Part shown: positions 19,101 through 26,500 of the stretch, one piece after another
Layout of the letters: every line of letters starts with the position of its first letter
How positions within the stretch are numbered: position 1 is the stretch's first letter
Source: JBFMEX01 sp040752215
Lineage (GTDB): Bacteria; Pseudomonadota; Alphaproteobacteria; Rhizobiales; Hyphomicrobiaceae
Assembly (NCBI GenBank): GCA_040752215.1
Contig: JBFMEX010000056.1
Coordinates: 1 to 37,938, forward strand
Direction of reading: 5' to 3'
Length of the DNA: 37,938 nt
Position numbers and translations under genes: made by a program
Notes under the pieces: generated by a model
Databases searched by the model: none
Told to the model about the DNA's origin: nothing
Seen by the model: only the letters and a program-made list of their open reading frames with translations

Positions 19101-19114
19101 TTGACGGATGTCAA
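19101..19114. promoter_or_regulatory. FNR/FixK-type binding palindrome upstream of hemA
   Basis: TTGAC-GGAT-GTCAA is a perfect inverted repeat with the 4-bp spacer of CRP/FNR-family sites (consensus TTGAT-N4-ATCAA; variants with C/G at the fifth position occur). It lies in the gene-free 345 bp between the haemoglobin stop and the hemA start. A possible hemA promoter (TTGGCA, 17 bp, GACTAG) lies about 90 bp closer to hemA. Oxygen control of hemA by FnrL or FixK is known in other Alphaproteobacteria. Confidence 0.55.
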
Positions 19115-19206
19115 GCGAGGCCGGAATTCGCGGCGCTGGCGGCCCGATGCCGGCCAGGCGGGCGCGCCGCGCCTCACGCAGCGCAGCACGCTCCGCCGCC
19201 CGCGTC

Positions 19207-19632
19207 TCACCGCTCGACGATGTCCTTGCGCATGGGCGCCAATATGGCGACCAGTTCCTTCTGCTCGCGGGCCGGCACCTTGAACCTGTCGAGCGACTTG
19301 CCGAGGTCCTGCACGAGCGCATCGAAGTCGCGGTTCTTGACGCCCATTCCCCGGTGCGCCGTTTTCATGTCGCGGCCGGTGTAGGTGCACGGACCACCGC
19401 TGCCGACGCAGATTTGCTCGACCAGTCGGCGCTTCAGCCGCGGAATGTCGGCGTTGGCGAAGAAGCCGTTGATTCGCTTGTCCTTGGCGACGTTTCCGAC
19501 GAAATCGTCGACCACCGCCCGGATCGCGGGCTTGCCGCCGAGCCGCTGGTAGAGGCTGGGCTTGGGGGTGTGAGCCAGTGCCGCGGTCGCACCGAGGCAG
19601 GTGATCAAGATCGCTGTCGCGAACCTGTGCAT
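19207..19632 (-). CDS. Exported group 1 truncated haemoglobin
   Basis: This 141-residue protein is a 2/2 globin that binds haem, O2 or NO. The start MHRFATAILITCLGATAALA has an AGGAG site upstream and forms a signal peptide, so the mature globin (from HTPKPSLYQRLGGKPAI) should be periplasmic. Group 1 features are YQRLGG, VVDDFVGNVAKDKRINGFF and YTGRDMKTAHRGMGV with proximal His93. Where the oxygen-stabilising B10 tyrosine is expected (DFY), this protein has DFV. Two cysteines (ICVGSGGPC) sit just before the haem-binding segment and could form a disulfide. The gene stands alone upstream of hemA, on the same strand. The globin assignment is firm; its physiological role is not known. Confidence 0.88.
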   Translation of the reverse strand: MHRFATAILITCLGATAALAHTPKPSLYQRLGGKPAIRAVVDDFVGNVAKDKRINGFFANADIPRLKRRLVEQICVGSGGPCTYTGRDMKTAHRGMGVKNRDFDALVQDLGKSLDRFKVPAREQKELVAILAPMRKDIVER

Positions 19633-19786
19633 CCGATCTACTCCTGTGTTCCGGTTGAGGCATGGTGTCCACGCCGAGCTGGGAACACGGGAGCAGCAAT
19701 CGACGGATGCGCACTGCCGCTCACAGCTTGGTGAGCGCGCCGCTGCACAGCACGGCCGTGACCTCGGACTGCGACGTCGGGCGGGA

Positions 19787-21052
19787 TCAATAGGCGGAGA
19801 CGGTCGCTCCGACGCCATCGCGCTGATAGAGGTCGCGGCGGAACTGCACCACGCCGTCCTCGGTCGCCCAGGCGGTGATGTAAACGAAATAGAGCGGGAC
19901 CGGCTTCTTCAGCTTCACGTCCTTGCGCTCGCCCGACTTCTTGATCTCCTGCACGTCGCTCTCGCTCCAGCCCTGCTCGGCCAGCAGCCAGGCGGCGAGG
20001 GACTCGATCCCCTGGACGCGGATGCAACCGGAGCTGGCGGCGCGGAAGTTGCGGCCGAAGATCGTCTCCGACGGCGTATCGTGCATGTAGACAGAGTGGC
20101 CGTTGTGGAAGTTGATCTTGAGGAAGCCGAGCGGATTGTCCTTGCCCGGCTGCTGGCTGTAGGAGAGCGCCTGCGGCTGGCCCGAGCTCCAGTCGATCTT
20201 CTCCGGATCGAGCTTCTTGCCGGCGCCGTCGTAGGCGTCGATGTTGTACTTCACCAGCACGTTCTTGCCGGCGCGCTGCATCTCGCGGCCCTTGGGGATC
20301 AGGTCCTTGGAGATCACCGTCGGCGGCAGGCGCCAGATCGGATTGAAGTTCATCTCGTGGATCTGCGAGCGCAGGAGCGGCGTCGGGCGATCGGTCTTGC
20401 CGACCACACCAGCGTGGCGGGAGACGACGCGACCGTCCTCGACCGCCTCGATCTGCGCGGCGGGGATGTTGACGAGGACGTACTTCTTGGGCGTGCCGCG
20501 GGCATTCTCCTGCAGGCGGGCGAGACCGTTCTGGAGCTGCTTCAGGCGTGCCGCGGCGGGAACATTGAGCGCCGCCACCGTGCGCTTGTCGACGATCCCC
20601 GTCGGTGTCAGGCCGTTCGAGGCCTGGAACCGCTTGACCGCCTTCTCGACGGCATAGTCGAAGTAGTCGGAATCGGTGCTCTCGTCTCTGAGATCGCCGG
20701 AGAGCGCGAGGCGCTCGCGCAGCAGGCTGACCGCCGCGCTGGTCGCGCCGGCCTGCATCTGCACTTCCGGCACCGGCTTCCAGCCGCCACCCTTGACGAT
20801 CCCCTCGTAGCGTTTGATCGCCACCTTGGTGGCTTCGATGTTGGCCGTCGACAGCGTCGGGTAGCCCTTGGGCGGATTGGCCTCCCACTCGCGGATGAAG
20901 GTGCGATCGTAGGAGCTGGAGCCATAGGACGGGGGACCGAGCTGGAACCACGAGCCGCCGTCGTTGGCAGATGCCGGAGCGGTTGCGTTGACCGCGAGCG
21001 CCGCCAGCGCCAATGCGGCGCAGCCAGTCCTTTTCGCCAGCGACCCGTTCAC
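19787..21052 (-). CDS. ldtP: Murein L,D-transpeptidase, YcbB type (LdtP-like)
   Basis: This exported peptidoglycan L,D-transpeptidase is paralogous to the product of 8882-10255. The GTG start at 21052 follows GAGGGAGGGACGAC and yields a signal peptide (CAALALAALAVNATAPASA) ahead of NDGGSWFQLG; the protein has 421 residues. A peptidoglycan-binding-like region (VKRFQASNGLTPTGIVDK) precedes the YkuD catalytic domain. The catalytic motif is HSVYMHDTP...SSGCIRVQG, with nucleophile Cys343. The last residues (LYFVYITAWATEDGVVQFR, RDLYQRDG) match the usual YcbB end. The next gene upstream on the same strand is an LdtR-like MarR regulator. In Liberibacter, ldtR and ldtP form a regulatory pair, which supports the name, though the symbol is assigned by context. 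Confidence 0.9.
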   Translation of the reverse strand: MNGSLAKRTGCAALALAALAVNATAPASANDGGSWFQLGPPSYGSSSYDRTFIREWEANPPKGYPTLSTANIEATKVAIKRYEGIVKGGGWKPVPEVQMQAGATSAAVSLLRERLALSGDLRDESTDSDYFDYAVEKAVKRFQASNGLTPTGIVDKRTVAALNVPAAARLKQLQNGLARLQENARGTPKKYVLVNIPAAQIEAVEDGRVVSRHAGVVGKTDRPTPLLRSQIHEMNFNPIWRLPPTVISKDLIPKGREMQRAGKNVLVKYNIDAYDGAGKKLDPEKIDWSSGQPQALSYSQQPGKDNPLGFLKINFHNGHSVYMHDTPSETIFGRNFRAASSGCIRVQGIESLAAWLLAEQGWSESDVQEIKKSGERKDVKLKKPVPLYFVYITAWATEDGVVQFRRDLYQRDGVGATVSAY

Positions 21053-21339
21053 GTCGTCCCTCCCTCGAATTCCCTCGGCGGGGCGTCGCCCAGCACAACG
21101 CGCCCTGCAACAGGGGCGGACAAGCTGCGCCATGCGCTACCCGAGGGCAACGGCCCCGTCGTCCGATCCACAGCCGATACCGGCACCGTGCTTCCGCGCG
21201 CGCCGTCGATCCCCCGCCCGGACCGCGGTCCAGGTCTGGCCCAGGCCGAAATTGCTGTATTCGCCGCCGCTTGGAAAGCCACAATCGCGCGCTGCCGGCC
21301 TCGTCCGGACGCCTGATGCAGCAGCGCAACAACGCCGAA

Positions 21340-21360
21340 GGGCCGCGTCGTCCGCGGCCC
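21340..21360 (-). terminator. Hairpin downstream of ldtR
   Basis: GGGCCGCG and CGCGGCCC form a perfect 8-bp stem with a 5-nt loop, 36 bp past the ldtR stop. On the minus strand it is followed by TTCGGCGTTGTTG, a weak T-rich tail. It could terminate ldtR before ldtP. Confidence 0.45.
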
Positions 21361-21395
21361 CTCGCTCGAAAATCCGGAGTGGTGTCCGTCAGTTG

Positions 21396-21902
21396 TCAGA
21401 GCCGGTAGCGGATCTGGTCGGACCAGAACCGCTCCAGCCGGACCAGCGCCTTGTTGAGACCGCGGAAATCGTCGCCGGTGATCTCGCCGACCGCCTCCAC
21501 CGAGCCGAGCTGGCGCTGATAGAGCTTCTGCACCACCTCGCAGGCCTCGAGGCCCTTGTCGGTCAGCGACACGCGGACCGAGCGGCGGTCCGTCTCGCTG
21601 CGCTTGTAGTGGATGTAGCCCATGTCGACGAGCTTCTTCAGGTTGTAGGAGACGTTGGAGCCGAGGTAGTAGCCCCGCGTCTTCAGCTCGCCGGCGGTCA
21701 GCTCGCTGTCGCCGATGTTGTAGAGCAGCAGCGCCTGAACGCTGTTGAGGTCGGCGCCGCCCAGGCGGTCGAACTCGTCCTTGATGACGTCGAGAAGGAG
21801 CCGGTGGAGACGCTCGATGAGCCTCAGCGCCTGGAGATACTCCGAGCGGAAGGACTCGTCGGCCGGCGCGCGATGCCGCGCCATGTCGAATGCAACACTC
21901 AT
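21396..21902 (-). CDS. ldtR: MarR-family regulator, LdtR-like
   Basis: This 168-residue winged-helix regulator has the MarR layout. An N-terminal dimerisation helix (SEYLQALRLIERLHRLLLDV) is followed by the recognition region ELTAGELKTRGYYLGSNVSYNLKKL. The wing is YIHYKRSETDRRSVRVSLTDKG, and a C-terminal helix completes the domain. The YLGSNVSYNLKKLVDMGY block is characteristic of the alphaproteobacterial LdtR group. In Liberibacter and Sinorhizobium relatives, LdtR controls an L,D-transpeptidase and the response to osmotic stress. Here the adjacent gene downstream on the same strand is that type of transpeptidase. The start follows AGGCAGGG. Upstream lie several AGGTAAC-type motifs that may be its own operator. 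The family is certain and the LdtR group very likely. Confidence 0.9.
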   Translation of the reverse strand: MSVAFDMARHRAPADESFRSEYLQALRLIERLHRLLLDVIKDEFDRLGGADLNSVQALLLYNIGDSELTAGELKTRGYYLGSNVSYNLKKLVDMGYIHYKRSETDRRSVRVSLTDKGLEACEVVQKLYQRQLGSVEAVGEITGDDFRGLNKALVRLERFWSDQIRYRL

Positions 21903-21913
21903 TACCCTGCCTC

Positions 21914-21983
21914 GTTACCTGTAATGACGCTTCCCGGTGTTCCGGGTTGCACAAAAGGTAACGCGAACAACTAAAGGTTACCT
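21914..21983. promoter_or_regulatory. Clustered AGGTAAC/GTTACCT motifs upstream of ldtR
   Basis: Three related sites lie in the AT-rich leader of ldtR: GTTACCT at 21914-21920, AGGTAAC at 21956-21962 and AGGTTACCT at 21975-21983. The last is palindromic. A weaker AGGTATA follows near 21988. Repeated inverted motifs at this place suggest a MarR-type operator and autoregulation. Confidence 0.45.
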
Positions 21984-22087
21984 CAATAGGTATAGTAAAA
22001 GAACAGTAACGGGGGGTGTCGGTGAACGGTTCGTCAACCAAACCTGCTGCGACCCGGCGATGCGGCGTGCACGTTCGCCCGACCCTT

Positions 22088-23191
22088 TCACCGCACCGTC
22101 TGCATCTCCTGGCGCGTCGGCAGCACCAGCTCCCCAGCGCCGAGCGGCGCGAAGTAGGCATCGACCATCGCCTCGCTGACGTCCTCGATCCGCCCCGGGC
22201 GCCAAGTCGGGCGGTGATCCTTGTCGATCAGCGCCGCCCTGACCCCCTCCGGGAAATCGTGCCCGTCGAGAAACCGGCATGCGAGCCGGTAGTCGATCTC
22301 CAGCGTCTGGCGGAGGTCGCGGGCGGCGGCGTCCTGAATATGGCGCAACGTCACCGCAAGCGAGGTCGGCGCGCGCTGGTCGAGATCGGCCAGCACGCCG
22401 GCGGCGAACTCGGCGGCGCCACCCTGCACGCGGGCGAGCCGCGCCCGGATCCGCTCGACCGTCGGCGCCGAGAAGCAATTAGCAATGAGATCGCGGTGCG
22501 CAGCCAGCTCGAGTTCGCTCTCGTCCGGGTCCTGATGGCGATCGTCGAGCAACGGATCGACAGGTTGCGCATCGGCGAGCCCGGCGACGATCTCGGCGAA
22601 GCGGGCGCGCGGGATGCAGTGGGTGGCGAGGCCGAGCGCGTAGGCGTCGGCGCGGCGGATCGTCCGCCCGGTGAGCCCGAGATAGATGCCGACCGCGCCC
22701 GGCAGGCGCGCCAGCACATGGGCGACGCCGACATCCGGGAAGAGGCCGATCGCCGTCTCCGGCATCGCGAACGCGTAGCCCTCGCCGGCCACCCGATGGG
22801 TGCCGAAGATGGTGAGCCCGACGCCCGAGCCCATGACGACGCCGTCGATCAGCGACACCGTCGGCTTGGTGAAGCACTCGAGCTGCCAGTTGAGGCGGTA
22901 CTCGTCGGCGAACGCCCGGCGCGCGCGCTCGGGATCGCTGCGGCTCCAGGCGACCGTCTCGCGCACGTCGCCGCCGGCACAGAACGCCTTGGGGCTCGCC
23001 GAGCGGATCGCCATCGCATAGACCTGCGGATCGCGCGCGAAGCGCGGCAGCGCCGCCGCCAGTTCGGCGCGCATCGCCGTCGTTAGCGCGTTGAGCGCCT
23101 TGCCCCGGTCGAGCGTGACCAGCGCCAGCGCGCCCTCGACGCCGATCTCGATGTCGGCCGTCCGCTCCTCGACTACCCCCTGCTCGCTCAT
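22088..23191 (-). CDS. 3-hydroxyisobutyryl-CoA hydrolase / enoyl-CoA hydratase family protein
   Basis: This 367-residue crotonase-fold enzyme most resembles 3-hydroxyisobutyryl-CoA hydrolase of valine breakdown. The N-terminal core shows ALVTLDRGKALNALTTAM, then KAFCAGGDVRE (first oxyanion-hole strand). TVSLIDGVVMGSGVGLTIFG carries the second oxyanion-hole glycines. PETAIGLFPDVG contains the glutamate shared by hydratases and the hydrolase, and HVLARLPG, YLGLTGRTIRRADAYALGLA follows. The extended C-terminus (about residues 230-367, with DGHDFPEGVRAALIDKDHRPTW) is typical of the hydrolase group and longer than in simple enoyl-CoA hydratases. No other valine pathway gene is nearby. Substrate choice between 3-hydroxyisobutyryl-CoA and related enoyl-CoAs cannot be settled from sequence alone. 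Confidence 0.88.
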   Translation of the reverse strand: MSEQGVVEERTADIEIGVEGALALVTLDRGKALNALTTAMRAELAAALPRFARDPQVYAMAIRSASPKAFCAGGDVRETVAWSRSDPERARRAFADEYRLNWQLECFTKPTVSLIDGVVMGSGVGLTIFGTHRVAGEGYAFAMPETAIGLFPDVGVAHVLARLPGAVGIYLGLTGRTIRRADAYALGLATHCIPRARFAEIVAGLADAQPVDPLLDDRHQDPDESELELAAHRDLIANCFSAPTVERIRARLARVQGGAAEFAAGVLADLDQRAPTSLAVTLRHIQDAAARDLRQTLEIDYRLACRFLDGHDFPEGVRAALIDKDHRPTWRPGRIEDVSEAMVDAYFAPLGAGELVLPTRQEMQTVR

Positions 23192-23375
23192 CCGTCCTCG
23201 TTGTGCCGCATGCGGTCGATCCTATCCCCGCAATCCACCGGAGCCGGTCTTGCCGGGCCACATTTTGCCGCTATACACCCTGGCGTTTACGGACGAAACT
23301 ACTAGTGATTCGCTGCGTTGGCTCAGGGGGCTGTGTCAAGCGCGCAGCGGATATGTCCACAGGGGGTCGCCGTCG

Positions 23376-24548
23376 ATGGTGTGGGGGACGCGCGCGGGCG
23401 CGCTGGCCGTCGGACTATTGCTCGTATCGACAGCAATGGAGACGCGCGCAGAGGAGCGTGCCTTGCCGCAATTCGTGGCGCCGGGCGCGCTGACGGCGGC
23501 AGCACCGGCTCGAGTCCCGGCGTTCTCGACCGAGATCAAGGACGCGACAGCGCTCGGGCAACCTGCCGGCAAATGGCCGAAGACGCTCGACGACGCCAGG
23601 GCCGAGGCCGAGGCGAAGACTGCGCCCCGAACCGAGGGCTGGTCCGCCGGCGAGATCGCCGCTGCCAAGTCGCACTGCGGCGAGATCCTGAAGAAGATCC
23701 ACGCCGTCGCCACGCCCGAGCCGCCGTTGAAGAACGGCCACTGCGGTGCACCGGCGCCAATCCGCCTCGTGAGCATCGGCCGCAACCCCGAGGTGGCGTT
23801 GTCGCCGCCCGCTGTAGTCACCTGCGAGCTGGCGGAATCGCTGCACACTTGGGTGACGACCAGCCTGCAGCCGCTCGCCAAGCGCCATCTCTCCGCTCCG
23901 ATCGTCAAGATGGAGGTGATGAGCGACTACTCGTGCCGCAACGCCTATGGCCGGGCCAAGGCCCGCCTCTCCGAGCACGGCCGCGCCAACGCGCTCGACA
24001 TCCGCAGCTTCGTGACGGCCAAGTCCGACACCGCCGAGGTGCTCGCCCATTGGGGTCCGACCGAGCGGGACATGCGCGCCCAGATCGCCGCCGCCAATGC
24101 CGCCACCGCACGCGCAGCGGCAGCCCGTGCCGCCGCCGCGCCGTCGCCCGCCGCCGCGCCCACCAGCCAGCCGGAAAGCACCGCAGCAACCGCGGTTGCG
24201 GTCGAGCCACCTGCCGCAATCACGCGAGGCACGATCGCCGACGGCCTTTCCACCATCACCGCCGTCATCCAGGGCGGCGTCGCCGACGCCAAGCCGCGCA
24301 CGGAGACGGGCTTCTCGCTCGGCGAGCCGGCCCGCCTCGGCGGCCCGAGAACGACCACCGCCGCCCTGCCGCCGGATCCCGCGCCGACCATCGCACCGAG
24401 TGCCGGCAAGGCCCGCTTCCTGCGCGAGGCCCACGCCAGTGCCTGCCAAATCTTCGGAACCGCGCTCGGCCCCGAGGCCAACAACGCCCACCGCAACCAC
24501 CTCCACGTCGATGCCGCGGTCCGCGCCTCCGGCAGCTTTTGTCAGTAA
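23376..24548 (+). CDS. Extensin-like C-terminal domain protein, exported
   Basis: This 390-residue protein belongs to the bacterial extensin-like C-terminal family. The start at MVWGTRAGALAVGLLLVSTA has AGGGGG upstream and gives a signal peptide ending near TRA. The domain contains CGAPAPIRLVSIG, ALSPPAVVTCELAESLHTW, VMSDYSCRNAYG and EHGRANALDIRSF. Its C-terminal motif is HRNHLHVDAA. The HG.ANALDI and H.HVD motifs resemble the metal sites of LAS-type D-Ala-D-Ala peptidases, so a cell-wall role is an inference. Five cysteines in the domain and one at the end could form disulfides. About 90 Ala/Pro-rich residues (AANAATARAAAARAAAAPSP and onward) are inserted between the two metal-like motifs. 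The gene starts a plus-strand pair with hemB. Confidence 0.85.
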   Translation: MVWGTRAGALAVGLLLVSTAMETRAEERALPQFVAPGALTAAAPARVPAFSTEIKDATALGQPAGKWPKTLDDARAEAEAKTAPRTEGWSAGEIAAAKSHCGEILKKIHAVATPEPPLKNGHCGAPAPIRLVSIGRNPEVALSPPAVVTCELAESLHTWVTTSLQPLAKRHLSAPIVKMEVMSDYSCRNAYGRAKARLSEHGRANALDIRSFVTAKSDTAEVLAHWGPTERDMRAQIAAANAATARAAAARAAAAPSPAAAPTSQPESTAATAVAVEPPAAITRGTIADGLSTITAVIQGGVADAKPRTETGFSLGEPARLGGPRTTTAALPPDPAPTIAPSAGKARFLREAHASACQIFGTALGPEANNAHRNHLHVDAAVRASGSFCQ

Positions 24549-24637
24549 CGCTTGCCGAGCGTCGCGGCTTGCCAATCCGGCCGGTGTCCGGTGATGGTGC
24601 CGTTCGCGAAAGCCGCTGGCCCGCCGGAGCGACACCG

Positions 24638-25708
24638 ATGCCGCCGAAAAAGCCGAGAGCAACTCCTGGGCCTGCACGGCCCACCCTGGCCGAGAGCGGC
24701 CCGGCATTCGCCCACGGCGCCTATCCGCTGGTGCGTCCGCGCCGCAACCGCAAGGCCGAGTGGTCGCGCCGCCTCGTCGCCGAGCACACGCTCTCTTCCG
24801 CCGATCTCGTCTGGCCGCTGTTCGTGATCGAGGGCCGCAATGCGCGCGAGGCGGTGCCGTCGATGCCCGGCGTCGAGCGGCTCTCGGTCGATCTCGCCGT
24901 CGCCGCCGCCCGCGAGGCCGCCGATCTCGGCATTCCGGCCGTGGCGCTGTTCCCCAACACGCTGCCGAAGCTCCGCAGCGACGATGCGCGCGAGGCGTTC
25001 AATCCCGACAACCTCGTCTGCCGTGCGACGCGCGCGATCAAGGATGCCGGCCTCGACCTCGGCGTGATCCTCGACGTCGCGCTCGATCCCTACACCAGCC
25101 ACGGCCACGACGGCCTCGTCATCGACGGCCGCGTCGACAATGACACTACGCTCGGCGCGCTGGTGCGGCAGGCCCTCGTGCAGGCCGAGGCTGGTGCCGA
25201 CGTGCTCGCCCCCTCCGACATGATGGACGGCCGCGTCGGCGCGATCCGCCGCGCGCTCGAGACGGGCGGTTTCAGCGACACGCAGATCATGTCCTACGCA
25301 GCCAAGTACGCGTCCGCCTTCTACGGCCCGTTCCGCGACGCGGTCGGCTCGTCGGCGACGCTGAAGGGCGACAAGCGCACCTACCAGATGGACCCGGCCA
25401 ACGCCGAGGAGGCGCTGCGCGAGGTCGCCCTCGACATCGCGGAAGGCGCCGACATGGTGATGGTGAAGCCGGGCCTGCCGTACCTCGACATCGTGCGCCG
25501 CGTCACCGACACGTTCGGCGTGCCGACGCTCGCCTACCAAGTGTCGGGCGAGTACGCGATGGTCGTCGCCGCCGCCGAGCGCGGCTGGCTCGACCACGAC
25601 AGGGTGATGCTCGAGAGCCTGATCGCGTTCAAACGCGCCGGAGCCGCCGCCATCCTCACCTACTTCGCGCCGAAAGCCGCGCGGCTGCTGCAGAGCGCGC
25701 GGCGGTAG
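24638..25708 (+). CDS. hemB: Delta-aminolevulinic acid dehydratase (porphobilinogen synthase)
   Basis: HemB condenses two 5-aminolevulinates into porphobilinogen. The 356-residue protein starts MPPKKPRATPGPARP, an unconserved tail; the conserved part begins at YPLVRPRRNRKAEWSRRLV. The two Schiff-base lysines are Lys223 (SYAAKYASAFYGPF) and Lys277 (MVMVKPGLPYLDI). In the metal loop the three zinc cysteines are replaced: DVALDPYTSHGHDG has Ala148, Asp150 and Asp158. This is the Mg-dependent, zinc-free type known from Bradyrhizobium and Pseudomonas. The frame is open far upstream into the extensin gene, but conservation and start position favour 24638. It lies 89 bp after that gene. Together with hemA it covers the first two steps of the tetrapyrrole pathway. 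Confidence 0.96.
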   Translation: MPPKKPRATPGPARPTLAESGPAFAHGAYPLVRPRRNRKAEWSRRLVAEHTLSSADLVWPLFVIEGRNAREAVPSMPGVERLSVDLAVAAAREAADLGIPAVALFPNTLPKLRSDDAREAFNPDNLVCRATRAIKDAGLDLGVILDVALDPYTSHGHDGLVIDGRVDNDTTLGALVRQALVQAEAGADVLAPSDMMDGRVGAIRRALETGGFSDTQIMSYAAKYASAFYGPFRDAVGSSATLKGDKRTYQMDPANAEEALREVALDIAEGADMVMVKPGLPYLDIVRRVTDTFGVPTLAYQVSGEYAMVVAAAERGWLDHDRVMLESLIAFKRAGAAAILTYFAPKAARLLQSARR

Positions 25709-26453
25709 TATTCCCGAGACCTCAATCGGCGGCTCGGCGGCGCTGAAATGCGTGAATGGCCGATAGGCGAAAGTCTGACAACGCATAAGATCTTGGACGT
25801 GTCTCAGTGGACACACTGGCGATTCGTTGTGCATGGCGGAACTCGAATCGCTTTGACCCATCAACGCGCTTAGGCCAGCTTGTTAATTGCGGTAGCTAAA
25901 CCAACGAGGACGTTGACACGGCGCAACCGACGAGTTTCCCGCTGGCATTCTATCTCGGCCGGCAACAATCGCTCTCCTGCCAGGCAACGATTTCAGGCCA
26001 CGCCGGCAGAGGGGAGCACCCACGAGGCGCCTCGCCACAAGGTGACTTCGTCTCTAGATGCGGACCAATCGCCGGCTTGGCGGGCCGGCAAGCTACGAGA
26101 GCACCTTAGCGGGGTGAGCTCGCCGCGTTCCGGAGTGATGCCACGACACTCCTGACATGGCGATGTGCCTGAGCGATGCGCTGCGCGCGTCGTCACCGGC
26201 ACTTCGAACGATCGGTCGACCGCGAGGTCGATCGGCGAGGATCGCATGGCAGTTGCGGCGTGTCCGCACCTGCTGCGCTCCTCGCGAGGAGCAGTGCGCG
26301 TGAGCGACGTGGCATCGCTCGAGGCGCACTCGACGGGAGGTGCGGGTGCTGCCCCGCGGGCCTGCACCTCTCCGCCGATTTCACTGCCACGAGGGAGGGG
26401 GAAGCCGCGCCGGACTCCGGCGGGTCACTCCCATGAAGGGTCAGTTTGAGCAG
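25709..26453. other. Long gene-poor region between hemB and the autotransporter
   Basis: No credible gene was found in these 745 bp. The first ~280 bp are less GC-rich than the surroundings. An inverted repeat GGAGTG-N9-CACTCC lies at 26132-26152. Around 26390-26430 the sequence GGGAGGGGGAAGCC and CGGCGGGTCACTCC loosely resembles the REP-like repeat at 8157-8277. Open frames here have no recognisable domain and appear to come from base composition. Confidence 0.5.
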
Positions 26454-26477
26454 CCGGCCGAGCACCCGCTCGGCCGG
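26454..26477 (+). promoter_or_regulatory. Perfect hairpin in the leader of the autotransporter gene
   Basis: CCGGCCGAGC-ACCC-GCTCGGCCGG is a perfect 10-bp stem with a 4-nt loop, 23 bp before the coding start. No T-tract follows, so it is not a standard terminator. It could affect translation or mRNA stability of the large surface protein. Confidence 0.5.
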
Positions 26478-26500
26478 AACAGGGACGGTTTGTCTCAAGC

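Noticed and set aside
25709..26500. Hidden gene in the hemB-autotransporter gap
   Set aside because: All open frames are short, lack ribosome-binding sites or conserved motifs, and overlap each other on both strands.
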